Assembly (NCBI GenBank): GCA_964036315.1
Contig: OZ038478.1
Location: 144,965,057-145,029,056 of the forward strand
Origin: Acanthosepion esculentum
Taxonomy: Eukaryota; Mollusca; Cephalopoda; Sepiida; Sepiidae
Direction: 5' to 3'
DNA length: 64,000 bases
In this document: positions 22,616 to 34,615 of the stretch, piece after piece
Layout: the number at the start of each line of letters is the position of its first letter
Position numbering within the stretch: position 1 is the first letter of the stretch
The notes under the pieces: generated by a model
Seen by the model: only the letters and a program-made list of their open reading frames with translations
Database searches by the model: none
What the model was told of the DNA's origin: nothing
Translations under genes and position numbers: made by a program

Positions 22616-24015
22616 AACTACAACTACAACAGGAATTGTTGATGTTCCCATGTGCCACAATTTTTGAGATTTCTATTTCAAGATACTTCTATTTTGACAG
22701 CTTTTTGAATATCTTTCAATATACATTGCAATCTGCAGTGAGTGCCATATCAATAAGGAGGTCACTTTTTTGTTTGTGGTCTCTAATATCAATGTCTGGA
22801 CGGTTGATTTGATTGTTCTGTCAGTGTGTATTGTGTAGTCCAATAGAATTGTAACAGGTCCTATGTCCGTAACCGGGTCTGAGTGGTGCTCATACCAGTT
22901 TCTTTCAGTTTCCTACCCGTAGAAGTTGCATATTTTCCAGTGCAGATATTGGCCCACTCTGTCGTGTAGAGATTTATACTCAATGGGTGCCAATATCGTG
23001 CAACCTGATACAAGATAATCAATTGTTTCTGGATATTTATCATAGAATCTGCATTTTGGTCTAACACAATATTTTGTATATGTGCTTGATAATTCCTAGT
23101 TAAAAAGCATTGGTACTCTGCAGCAAGGATAAAACCTTCAATTTCAGCTTTCAACCCTGCACTACGTAGCCACTGATGGGTACGGGTTTTGTCTACTTCA
23201 GCCTGTTTGGTACTAGCAGAGTATTGGCCATGAAGCCATTTATCTTTCCATTGATTCTGTATCTGGTCGGTTGCATTTGTGTTTGCTTTCTTTTGTAAGT
23301 ATTTTGTAGCTTCAGCCGGTGTATTGTGCTTTACTTGTATTTCTGCGCCCATTTGAAACTCCATTTTGAATTTGTTGGCTTCCTTTATTACGGAGTAAAA
23401 ACGCTTACTACTTTCATCTTCTTTGACACAGATTATCATCCAGTCTTCTGTAGTTTCCAAGTATTTTAGGATGCCAATTTTTGTAGTTTTGTAGAACAGT
23501 TCTAGTTGAAGTAATCCTCTGCCTCCTTCGGATCTGGCCACATGCAGACGATCAACATCAGCTTTGGGATGATACATGTAGTGGCAGGTGAGATGCTTTC
23601 TCATTTTGGTGTTCATTCGCTTAATTTCAGCCTAGGTCCAGTTAAGGACATTAAAGCTGTATTGCACCACAGGGACAGCCAAGGTGTTTATGGCTGATAT
23701 TCTCTTTTTTTTGGTTTAGCTCGGTATTTAGTACCAGGCGTACACGCCTGTAGTACTCCTTTCTTACCTTCTCCTTGGGGGTGTTGTATACCATCTCCTT
23801 CATTAATTCCTAGGTACTTATAGGCATCATCGTGTTCCAGTTCCCTAATCTTTGTAAGAAAATCTAAATCTTTTAAGGGTTTTTCTGTAATTCTACCTTT
23901 TGTTACTTTTGAACATTTATCTAATCCGAAGTCCATACCTATGATGTCACTGAAGTATTTTACAATATTGAGGAGGCCCTTCAACTCATTGTCGTCTTTC
24001 GCAAAGAGTTTGAGA
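22616..24015 (-). mobile_element. LINE with restriction-like endonuclease (R4/Dong- or NeSL-like), 5'-truncated
   Basis: Minus-strand frames give DLKLFAKDDNELKGLLNIVK and FSDIIGMDFGLDKC with AYKYLGINEGDGIQH (post-YADD RT and thumb, 24015 down to 23780). Then come MRKHLTCHYMYHPKADVDRL and SEGGRGLLQLEL (23610-23510), a long C-terminal region, and RPDIDIRDHKQKS followed by LLIDMALTADCN (about 22800-22730). The last is the PD...D core of a restriction-like endonuclease. Upstream coding is replaced by (ATT)n at 24018. One frameshift lies near 23640 and stops follow. Clade is inferred from motif style; R2-type elements are the wider group. Confidence 0.8.

Positions 24016-24017
<2 letters not shown>

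Positions 24018-24056
<39 letters not shown>
24018..24056. repeat. (ATT)n microsatellite
   Basis: ATT array exactly at the truncated 5' edge of the minus-strand LINE and the start of the dispersed repeat that follows. Confidence 0.95.
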
Positions 24057-24057
24057 G

Positions 24058-24440
24058 GTTTGCATTTGTTTTATAATCACATGTTGCGTCATAACCAATT
24101 ACATAGGTAAAACGAATTATAAGATTTTGTTTCTACTTAATTAAAAAAAAATACAGTTATTAACAAAAAAACTTAAAAGAACAGTGCTGTTCGCAGGAAC
24201 TATTTTAGGGATTTCCTGGAGAGATGGCGTACCAGGGACTTTGTTCATTTGTTGCTGAGTTCTTTTCATTATCAGACCCAAAACACTTGCTTTTTTATCT
24301 CTACCTCCAGGTCTTTCGTTGTATTAGCTTAATTTTACAAAAGACCTTCACAGAGATTTTTTCGCTACTTGGTACGCTTTTGCCAATCAGTGTGCAAACT
24401 TTGTCTTTTCTGTCTTTGATAATATGAATGAATTCCTTGT
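24058..24440 (+). repeat. Dispersed repeat flanked by (ATT)n
   Basis: Its first 180 bp correspond to 8250-8405. The unit lies between two (ATT)n arrays (24018-24056 and 24440-24496). An ATG frame at 24224-24427 has no recognisable domain. Unknown family, possibly a non-autonomous element or LINE UTR. Confidence 0.6.
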
Positions 24441-24916
24441 ATTATTATTATTATTGTTATTATTATTCTTATTATCATCATCATTATTATTATTTTTTAG
24501 TTTGCTTGTTTGTTTTACGAGCTGCCTGCAAGTTTCAACCTGAAATCTCAAGAGACTACAACTCAACAGATAATTATTGTTAGTACGATTAGTTGAATGT
24601 GTAGCTGGCATTTCCAGCATCATTTTTCTTAATGTCATATGATAGTGTATATTAGTTTAAACTTTCATTAAAACGTCTATATATATCCACAAGTACAATT
24701 TATGTACAGGTAAAATGTGTACACAGATGAAATAGAAATTTTGAAAAAATATTAATTATGACAGGTGTAAAAAATCAGAAAACTCACGGAAGAATCTTTT
24801 AAAAATGAAGAAAAAATCCTTCAAAATGTGCAGGGTTCTGTGAATATATGTGAATATGAATATTAACTCCAGTTCACATCCTGTCATATTGATAAAACTT
24901 TCCTGAATATTTGGAA

Positions 24917-24917
<1 letters not shown>

Positions 24918-24964
<47 letters not shown>
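24918..24964. repeat. (ATT)n microsatellite
   Basis: ATT array of about 47 bp. Confidence 0.95.
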
Positions 24965-24966
<2 letters not shown>

Positions 24967-26114
24967 TGCTAATTATTCATAATACTATTGTTACAATAAC
25001 AACGATATAGGAAAAGATAGTAATTATAATATTTGTACAGAAAATTCTTCTTGACACCAGATGTGACCTTTTATCGGAAACAATAAATCATTTTTACCGA
25101 GATATGTTGTGCTCCTTACTGAACAGAAAAGGTATTATTATGAAAAATAGATTTCGCCCTGCGATACCGTGTTAATTTAGAATGAAAATAATGACCGAGA
25201 AAAAAGAAAGTGAGGGAAACATAAATGTGTAAGTTATTCTAATAACTTTATGGATAATGGGAACGAATCGAATTTGTTCAAGATCATAATATATTTCATG
25301 AGTTGAAAGGGCGAGTCAGAAATAATAAGATCTTGGCCTTAAGAGAAATCTAGTTGGAATCAATTCTGCTTAAATATTACTCACAAAATTAGCCATTCAA
25401 TAAAGGTCTTTTTTTATTCATATGAATTTTCGCTCGTAGTTTGCAACACCGAAAGTAAGATTTCACAAAATGATCATGAAAATGTTTACAACAATGACAG
25501 ACATTATTGATAATTGGGATAATTGCGTGAAGTAATGATGGTAGGTGAATATTACGAATATTATCGTGCTTTGGCAGGTAACAGAAATGAAAATAACGTA
25601 ATTTATAATGCTCCTTCTAAGAACTGCTCTTGACTTTTCAATAACACTTCACAATAATTCCCGTAAAGATAAGAAATACCCAACAACAACAAATATATAA
25701 TTTTAAATACGTATTTGTACATACGCACACACATGTTCGACATCACTTAAGTACTTTTTTCGTTATACTTTATCATCTTCTAAATAATTTTATAAATATG
25801 AGTAAAATATAATGGTGTAATTTACGAAACATTTAAATCAGAAAAATACATTTTAAAGATTACAGGCGTGTTTGAAAAAACTATTTCCTTATATTAACAG
25901 AAAGAGTGGCGTAATTTTTTCGAATGAATGCGGCGATGCCTGATTTGATAAAAGTATCATCAATATTCACGTACTTTACTAAACTTAAAATGTAGCAATA
26001 ATTATAATTGATTTTGAAATTAACTGAAATATGACGCTTTTAAATTCAAAGTTTTCGCTTTTATTATATGTTTTTAATATGAATTTTGTTCTATTATTTG
26101 TAAGTGTAAGCGTG

Positions 26115-26117
<3 letters not shown>
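24965..26117. other. No gene seen
   Basis: AT-rich sequence without recognised coding or element features. Confidence 0.55.
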
Positions 26118-26150
<33 letters not shown>

Positions 26151-26152
<2 letters not shown>

Positions 26153-26590
26153 GAGCGTGGTCGAGTGGTTAGAACGTTCGCTTTCTGAATCTCAGCACGG
26201 TTGATTTGTCAAGATGTAGATTTGCTGATGTTATCGGTCTGGAGGGGGCGATCCAAGCGTGCAGCAATTTTAGAAAGTGTCTGAAACGATACCCCGGGGT
26301 GACCCAAGCATTGTGAGTGAAATTGGAACACTTGGGGCCGTCGATAGCTGTCCGAGCACGAAGTCACAAGTCATTGAGTGTGCTGGCCTTGTTCGGGTTG
26401 CTGATCACGCAAGATAACCCCCTCTCTCCGATAAACTGTAACTAATGTCTACTCAGCATAGTTGCAATATAAACCACAGGTGGCCTCTATGGGTGTTGAA
26501 CAAACACAAATGTGCCTGAGCAAGCGTCTGCAATAGGGACTGGCTAGCCGCCCTAAAAGACAGGTATTCTCGAATACGAGTGACCAGCTC
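26151..26590 (+). mobile_element. tRNA-derived SINE, near full length
   Basis: Begins right after (TA)n with GGGAGCGTGGTCGAGTGG, where TGGTCGAGTGG fits the RNA polymerase III A box (TRGYNNARNNG). A degenerate B box (GGTTGATTTGTC) follows about 37 nt later. The body of about 330 bp is not tRNA-like and ends in an A/T-rich tail near 26590, followed by (TA)n. A second, headless copy is at 1455-1815. Length, head and tail fit a tRNA-class SINE mobilised by a LINE partner. The family name is not known to me. Confidence 0.8.
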
Positions 26591-26605
26591 TTATTATTAT
26601 ATATA

Positions 26606-26607
<2 letters not shown>

Positions 26608-26690
<83 letters not shown>
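26608..26690. repeat. (TA)n microsatellite
   Basis: TA array of about 80 bp directly downstream of the SINE. A shorter one (26118-26150) lies directly upstream. Confidence 0.95.
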
Positions 26691-26692
<2 letters not shown>

Positions 26693-26805
26693 GAGTGTGT
26701 GTGTATACAAAGGCCATATTTTCAAAACTTTATGTTGCAAACAATGTCAGTCATTTCTTTGCCAATAAAAATAATTTGATATAATTCTGAATGACAATTT
26801 TATAA

Positions 26806-26820
26806 ATGATTATTATTATG

Positions 26821-26856
<36 letters not shown>

Positions 26857-26904
26857 AATAATAATAATAATAATAATAAGAAGAAGAAGAAGAAGAAGAA
26901 GAAG
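26806..26904. repeat. (ATT)n-(AAT)n-(AAG)n compound microsatellite
   Basis: The ATT array turns into AAT, making a 60-bp self-complementary stretch, then into AAG repeats. Confidence 0.9.
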
Positions 26905-28560
26905 ACAGCATTTACCTGAGACAATAAATGTATAAAAGTGTACGAAATTTGATATCAACACTAAAACGTGTGTTAAGTGCTTCATTCTTGTATGTAAATA
27001 TAAGTTTTTGCTTAAGCTTTGATTTTTTTTGTCTTTGTGATGTTTTAACAGTTTTTATCCAAACATTTTATTCCGATGTTATCCATTATTCTATTTTGTA
27101 TCGTTACTTCGTTTTTTTAATATTATTTATCAATGGTACAAAAACAAAATAAAAATTGACATGTATATGAGTGCATTCCTGTGTACAAATGTGTGTATGC
27201 GTGATTTGTATTGTTTCATTAGTATTTGACGAATTTAAAGTACCTAGGCTTCATGGTCAATTTGCCTTGGAATTTTTTTTCTTTCGCTCAAAGCTATCTA
27301 AATCTGATAGTGTGCGTAAAGATCACTGTTGTAGTCAATGTACGTGTACAAGAGTTTGTGGACGTGGGAAATTAATCAAACATTCCCAGAAAAGGTTTAA
27401 CGAACAAGAAAAATGAATTCAAAGAACATTTTAATTGAGAATAATCCATCCTAATAATAAAGAGAATCGAATTTAATGTCGATGTGATTCGTTTAATATT
27501 GCGAAATAAATATGTGAGTATCAGTATTCAGTCTTTTGTCTTTATTTATATCAATAAATGTTTCTTCTATTTCAGGCTTAACTTCCATTTTTGTTCAATT
27601 ATTTCAATGATTTTACATTAACTTGATTTCCTAGGAAAAGTGTACTGAAATAAAAGAACTTCGCGAATCATTTTATTAATAAAGTTCGCACAAATCAAGA
27701 CTCGTGCCACTCGTTGTAGAGAGTTACTAAATGAGGTGTGTAATGTGAATAGAAAAAGATAGAATGCGGTGAATATTATGAGGATTAAGAAAATAATGAG
27801 TGATCCCTAACTTGAAGAGGTTAAAACTGTTTTCATCTCTCACAAGGCTGCGTAAAAGATTTTTAACTATGTCACGGCCGTAAAGAATGTTGAGCAGCTC
27901 CAGTCTAGATAAGGCAGCACTACTCCATTTTCGGTCTAATCTAACTCTTGTAAAGCTAATGTATGGCATAAGTTAGATACTTCATGGAGCAGTAGAACGA
28001 GCCGTCCATTTTTCAGCTTCTTTAGGAAAGGATCGTATGTATGGGTTCCACTTGGGGTCTGGAGTGAACATCCCATTAGACGTTCAAAACATTGCATTTC
28101 GTTGAGGGTACCACTGTTCATTGTAATGGAATAAGGCTCCGGTTCTGATTAGTGTTCATGAAATAATACACGCTTGCTTTTAGAGGTACAGAAAGTAACA
28201 GGCTATTTATATAGTTTTTTTTTTAGTTTTTTTTTTATTTTGGTTATTGTGCTGTTAGAATGAAGCCAACAGAGAGATCATATGTAAGGCTTTCAATGTC
28301 GTGATTTTTTAAGATACTTCCATAAACATGAAAAGATTTGTGTATACTAACGCCAATCTTTACAAAGTAAACATTGGCACACGGACACGTTTAAGGAGCA
28401 CGAATTTAGGATATAAGTTATTCATAATGGCTTAGATATTAGTTTGCTTAACAACGACCTATTCAATGATTACATTTGCCCCGGAGAAGATCGATTTGCG
28501 AAATTCATTAATGACGATATCTAGTAAGCAAACATTTTTCTGACACATGGGCATATTATT
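26905..28560. other. No recognised gene; weak coding-like segment on the minus strand
   Basis: Two overlapping minus-strand frames (27727-27969 and 27936-28121) have more protein-like composition than their surroundings (for example PFLKKLKNGRLV and LELLNILYGRDIVKNLLRSL). I do not recognise them; they may be a decayed transposon. The rest is AT-rich and featureless. Confidence 0.4.
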
Positions 28561-28567
28561 ATTATTA

Positions 28568-29292
28568 CTACCATCATGGCCCGGCGTTGCCCGTACTTGA
28601 TTCACAAATCGTAAGACTCATACAGCAATCGCTGTCAGTTGACTTAAACTATTTTTTGCCCTTCCTTGCCTTTAATGGAGTGCCCTTTGTCGTGCTGATG
28701 TTGCTACATGCCTTACTTCTTGCCTATCTCACACTGCGAATATTTTCTAAGCTCTATACTAAACATTAAATCTATTACGAAAAAAGAACTAAACAAAATG
28801 ATCACAAAACGATCAGCTTTAAAAAGGACTCGTAACTGGAAAAACCGAATGAAAAAACAATGTTAACAACAAATAATTGTTCACACCCAACCCAGTTCTG
28901 CGGAATCAGAATCAACGTTGAGTTTAATCAAGCGAATGAGCCAATTGGAGTAAACTGCCATGCAGATTTAAATTTTTCCCATTGTGAAGAATGCAGCTAT
29001 CGATTTTTTTGCATGCTAGCATACTAGTTAACATTCGTGTCAGTAAGCTGTTGGCTCTCACGCTGGCCAATAGAATCATCCTGCCTATTCGTGGCAGCCA
29101 GCCTAGGCTCTCACTCTGGCCAGTAGAAAATGGCCGCAAACTACATAAAAACTGCCGTAGAAGCATGAAAAAATCGATTATTTCCACTATCGATGGGAGT
29201 TGGGAAATGCAAAGAGGCCTTCCACTAACTTGAAGCATGTGCATGTAAATGTTGGTGCTAATCCGTTGAAAATTGCGGCCGTGCATTCGTTA
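28568..29292 (-). mobile_element. Helitron-like non-autonomous element, copy A
   Basis: Matches the reverse complement of 43759-44470 over about 700 bp with small indels. Read on the minus strand it starts beside (TG)n with TAACGAATGCACGGCCGCAA and ends ACGGGCAACGCCGGGCCATG followed by a degraded CTAG. A GC-rich structured 3' end closing in CTAGT is typical of Helitrons, which leave no target duplication. No Rep/helicase frame is present in this copy. A related end next to Helitron-type coding sequence at 52391-52770 supports the assignment. Confidence 0.65.
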
Positions 29293-29390
29293 CACACACA
29301 CACACATACATACTGGATATCCGAATCTATCTGCTTATTAAATCCATAGCTGATTCGGACCAATACGTTTCCTCCATTAAAGAATAGATA

Positions 29391-30251
29391 TGGGTTGTTC
29401 CAATAACTTGGATCGATTTTAAATGTCAATTACGTTTATGCGTCTAATGATTTTTTTCTTTTTCTTTCAGATTTAACAACTTAAGTTTTTGGCAATTTCA
29501 ACCATGGAATGATTAACAATCAAACAACGTGTTAAAGTTATCGAAGCCTATTACGAAAATGGACGATCAAACAGAAATGCATTTCGCGCAGTTTGCGATT
29601 TTTTTGGTCAACATAATCGAACAACCGAGAGTGCAATTGGAAAAATTGTTCGTAAGTTCAAACAAACTGGGTCGGTGGCAGATGTGAAAACACCATTGCA
29701 TGCTCGTTTACGTTGTTCAGCTGAAAACATTGCTGCAGTACACGAGAATGTAGCCGAAATCAAATTTTGAAAAAGTATTGTCTCTACACATTTACAAAAA
29801 CCTACTGACAAGCGAACTGCAACCGGCTGACCATTTGGAGCACCGTACATTCGTTAATTGGGTGCACCAGCAAAGACAAGCTAATGAATATTTTTCGAAA
29901 AAAAATCCTCTTTAGTGATGAAGCCTATTTTCATCTTTGTGGATTCGATAATAAGCAGAATTGTCGCATTTGGGCTGATGAAAATCCAAGGACGATTGTT
30001 GAAAAGCCACTGTATCCATATAAGGTCACTGTTTGGTGTGCATTTTTTGGTAGCAGAATCATTGGGCCGTATATTTATAAATGTGAACATCCATTTTCGT
30101 AATAGGCTTAAATAAATTTAACACGTTGTTTGATTGTTAATCTTTCCAGGGTTAAAATTGCCAAAGACTTAAGTTGTTAAATCTGAAAGAAAAAGAAAAA
30201 AATCATTGGACGCTTAACTTAATTCACATTGAAAATCGGTCCAACACCCTA
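29391..30251 (+). mobile_element. Foldback mariner-like transposon with decayed transposase
   Basis: Left arm 29391-29535 and right arm 30117-30251 are near-perfect inverted copies (shared TTTTTTTCTTTTTCTTTCAG and TTTAACAACTTAAGT), flanked by TA (29389-29390 and 30252-30253). Inside, broken frames encode a DNA-binding N-terminus (IKQRVKVIEAYYENGRSN, then HNRTTESAIGKIVRKFKQTG) and a DDE segment (FSDEAYFHLCGFDNKQNCRI, then KVTVWCAFFGSRIIGPYIYK). The middle of the transposase is deleted, stops interrupt it, and the C-terminus is replaced by the inverted arm. Transposases of the IS630/Tc1/mariner superfamily cut and paste at TA. This copy cannot encode an active enzyme. Confidence 0.85.
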
Positions 30252-30259
30252 TATTAGCT

Positions 30260-31770
30260 AGAAATATTGATCTATAATTGTTACTTCACGACCTGTAGAT
30301 ATTTATTTAGGTGTGCTTGAGTTTAATCCTTTTAATTTTTTTATTTCCTTATTTTTTTAAGTGGAATTATCCAATAATGAGCGAATTATATCATTTTTTT
30401 AAATGATCGTTTTAACTTATCTTGTCTTAAATCTATATTACAGAGAGTATGCCGGACGAATTAGGGTTTCATTCAGTGTAGTGGTCTTCAAGACAAGCTG
30501 AGTATACATCTCTGTCCACAACTACCTGATATTGTGCTTATGAGTGCAAGTGTTATAAAGTATTTGTTATAAACACTCAGTGATCATTGAGCCTTTTACC
30601 ATGCTAGCTATGTTAAATAAATATCTATAGCTACATGCACACGATTATATATTAATATATATTGTTCATTAAAGAGGGACAGACAGAAATGACATTTATG
30701 AATAACACAATACGCTTTCAAAAGAAAAATTCCACATAATCTTGTAAAAGTAAAACTTGTTTGGCTTGATTGATTTAAATGAATACCTACTTTCACTGTC
30801 ATTATTAGATACGGCTGACTGATTTAAGCTCGGAAGAAAAATTTGAATTATCATCCTCAGTGTGGAGCCGATGTGATTTGGTATATAAAAAAAGGTAATC
30901 TACACAACAAAGTCTGTGTGGCTAGTATGTCGGCTGTACTAGTCACAGCAGCAGAGTGTCACATTTTATTATGCAAGTTAACGTTTTCACAATAAAATTA
31001 GTATTCCCCAACGGATGTTGGTAAGACTTTTAGAATATAATTATATTCATAAAAAGAGAAGGTAATGTTTAAACAAATATTTCTGCGAAACAAAACAAAA
31101 ATGCTGCAAATAATTTAAAAATGGAAACAGTATAAATAAATAGATCAAAGTCTGGTGAAGGTTATAGAAAGCCGAAGTAACCAAATTAACGTATAAAATA
31201 ATGTATTCCGGTATATAGGATATTGTGTTAATTAAAAATGTTTCTTTGCCTTGTATCTTTTGGATTTATTCATAAATAATATTCGTAATATAAGATTATG
31301 TTGTATTACGTTTGTCTAAGTGGTAAAACTCTCCAAAATAAGTTATCAACTAAAACTCATACGATATATTGTTCCTGTTAATATTAGTATATATTGAACG
31401 TTTTACCAACATCGCACGGTAATTACCAATGTCATTGTAAAAACGATGTTCATAATAAAATCTAACAAAGTGTTCTGATATTCGTCCAATTTTACCAAGA
31501 CCTCAGCAGAAATTTCTACTAAATAACGATTCAATTTGTTTTGTGCAAGCATATTTGTGATCCAGTAATATAAAGCAGGGAATGGAATGCCGACTGTGAG
31601 AGTGACCACCTTCAAGTCATGTATGACCTCAGAATAAAACTACATAAATTAATGTAGGCTAAAGCATCACCCAAATTCCAACACGACAGACTATTGAATG
31701 ACCCATATGGCTAAGAGATGTATACTGACAGTCTTAAAATCAAATACATTGAATTAAATGAGAATGGAAG
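30260..31770. other. No gene seen
   Basis: AT-rich sequence without recognised features. Confidence 0.55.
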
Positions 31771-31779
31771 GTGACATAC

Positions 31780-32045
31780 GTAAGACAAGCTTTAGTGGTA
31801 TCAGCAAATGAGTTCATCTCAAGGAAAAGTAAACGTAGGAAAAATGAGTGAATGCCAGATAAAATTCTCGGTATAATGGAAAGGAAACAGCAAAAAATTA
31901 CAAAGATATGGTCCAGAATATAGTATATTACACAAAGAAATTAAAAACAAATGGAGGCAGGCAAAAGAGGAATGGCTCAATGAAAAGTATTCAGAAATAG
32001 AAAAAATGGGTAGTATAAATAAGGCAGATATTCAAGCTTTAAAAT
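31780..32045 (+). mobile_element. RTE/Craft-like LINE fragment, endonuclease-RT linker
   Basis: Two + frames give MPDKILGIMERKQQKITKIW and then, after a shift near 31915, LHKEIKNKWRQAKEEWLNEK with YSEIEKMGSINKADIQ. This is the charged linker between the endonuclease and RT of the same LINE family as the fragments at 14610-17400. No catalytic part remains. Confidence 0.7.
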
Positions 32046-34610
32046 TGAAAGTAAATTCGACAAGCTGAATTCAAATTCCGGCTTAGTCTGATGGTTTTAA
32101 TTTTGCAATAATTCCCTTTGGTGCCTCCTTGTGGGGTGATGGTTTCCGAGCTAGTCTGCTTAACCATTATTACTATGTGATGATTTTGATCCTCACTGTG
32201 TGCTCCATCTTTGTGGCCTTGAACCAAACCTAAGATTGGTATTTTATTCGCTTCTCGACCTTCTGGCCGAGATGAATGTGTGGTATCTATTCTCCTTTTG
32301 ATCAATGCAGAAGGTGCCTGGTCTCCGGAACGCCAACCTTGCGGCAGTACCTTAATCATTACGCTAAAAAAAAGAGAAAGCTGGTGGAATACTGGCACCA
32401 TGGAGCCAGGCAATTTTGAGATTTGCCGATGGTAACCCCACGTTAAAAACGACCTTGTGTCACATCATGTCACTGCGAGTAGATAACTTCGCATTAATGG
32501 CCTTAGCATGAATCTATCTTTTCTCCTTCACTCCCTTTCTATGGGTTAAATAGCAGTCTACACTGATCTCTATAGCCGTCAATGGATTCTAGTAAAAGGG
32601 ATTATTCTGAATTTAAATCTATCGAGAAAACAACGGCAAACCATTCCACAATTTTTTGCTATGAACTCATGAAAATGAAAAGAAAATCAGTGGAGAACCG
32701 TTGTAGCCTACATCGTAGAGACATGACATTAAAACTAGAACACTAACCATCAATTAAAGTTATACCACTACTAACCATGGGTATATCATACTCGATTTTG
32801 AAAATATAAAAAAAAGTAATATAAATCTTTATTTGAAATATTTTACATCCAGGCACTTCAAACTTTGTACTTTGTGTTAACATTAATAGCAACTGAACAA
32901 CATATTATTTAGGTAAGACAATCAAGTACTGAAAATTGTAATTAAAAATAGGAAAATGTTCCCTGGGTACTATATACCCATGGTTAGTGTTCTACTGTTA
33001 ACATAATTTAACTAGAAAATCCTTCTCCTTAATTCAAACTCACATTCTCTCTCCAATTATTTCAAAGAAAGCGAGAAATCAACGAAAATGAACTCATATT
33101 TGATTTTCTTTAATCAAACTACAATACAGCAACAGCATTTTGAATTTTATTAACCTTGGCTCAGTACGTTTGGTCAATTCGGAAGAAATAGAGCTAAGAA
33201 TGTTCAGATGCTTCCACCCTTTAAGTGGTCAATGACTATTTGTTGTTTATCATTAAAAATAGATTCTACTTGGAAGATATCTACACGAGGTTTTTCTAGC
33301 CAAATGTGGCGATGATAATGTGGAACTTAAGGAAGAACGAATTCACTTACATTAGAAAATATGTGTTGTGGAAAGTAGTGGGTCGGAATCTAACATAGGC
33401 GTTCGGAAATAGAAAAAAAAGTTTTCTCAAAATTGGTGCCTCGAATCTTGACTGCTTAGCAGAAACAATGTCAGCTTTATCTTTCCTCTCATCTTTTCAA
33501 TTATGCAAATATGTTTAACAGTTTCGTCACTGGCGATGGATCAAAGTTTTCAATACGACCAGGTAATAAAAAAGACCCTGCTTGAGGGTTTCTTTGATAA
33601 TAAAAGGATAGTTTACTAGAAAACTCTTAGCCAAAAAACAAACTGTCAATCAACGTGTTTGTTTGGAAGTGATGATGTTACGAGAATTTTCACAGGGAAA
33701 AAAAAACTAAAATCTATCCTGGCAATTGTATTCTCCATCATGATAATGCTTCTGACGTATTCCCTAGTTCCTAGCTAAGAATAAAGGCCATCTACCATGT
33801 TCGTAAGACTTAAACACCTACGATTCTGGGCTATTTCCAAAATTGAAAATGACTTGTAAGCACAAATGTTTGCTGATAATCAGCAACACGTAACTACTTT
33901 ACTGAAAGGTATTCCCAAAAATGTGTTATAAGAATGTTTATAGCAATGACACTAACATCTCACAAAATACAAAGCTTCACAAAAGAAGTACTTTGATGTG
34001 AACAGCCACCAGTAGAGTACAAGTAAGAAAACATTTCTTTCAGGTACTCATTCCAGCAAGTATATTAACACACTTAGCATGAATGTTTATGTAATACTTG
34101 TTATGTTGATTATATATCTAAATAAAATTAGACGACATAACACTTATTTTGACCTGAATTGGAATTGATAATGTTTATCATCATCCAAACGAAACAAATT
34201 TCAAACTCGACTTGACAAAATGTCTATGCATATAAAATAGAAGAAAAAGAAGTCCACCGTTTCAACACCGTCAAACTACTATATAATAACATTTTTATGT
34301 TTTCATAAATTTATTACCAATTAATGTTCGGCCACATTGGTGATCACTCAACACTGACTACCAACATGTCGCTTATGTATAGATAGATTATACAAAGATT
34401 TATGAACAGTAAGGCGAGAAGAGCCGAAAGCTGGACTCCTGCGCGATAACAGACATCTACTAAAATGTCATGTCTCTTCAGGATCATAGCACCATACTGG
34501 ATCCATAGCTTCATAAAAAATGACGCAGCCTCCACACACAGGCCCAAACGTCCGCATTAAAGAGGTAGTCTGAACAGTCTTTTATTGTTCAATAACACAC
34601 ATTGTGGTGT
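32046..34610. other. No gene; short dispersed repeat pieces
   Basis: About 32145-32210 pairs in inverted orientation with about 11722-11785. 32560-32625 is another copy of the tail-like repeat at 12695. Otherwise no recognised coding region or structure. Confidence 0.5.
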
Positions 34611-34615
34611 AAATA

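Noticed and set aside
21815..22660. A single 281-residue host protein
   Set aside because: It is a junction of a LINE tail and a PLE; see the chimera finding.
26151..26225. Functional tRNA gene
   Set aside because: The A box is good, but the B box is degenerate, no cloverleaf can be completed, and a SINE body follows.
27727..28121. Two-frame minus-strand gene
   Set aside because: Protein-like composition only; no recognisable domain and no splice signals to join the frames.
34344..34547. 67-codon minus frame with cysteines and hydrophobic end
   Set aside because: No family recognised and no supporting context; likely chance.
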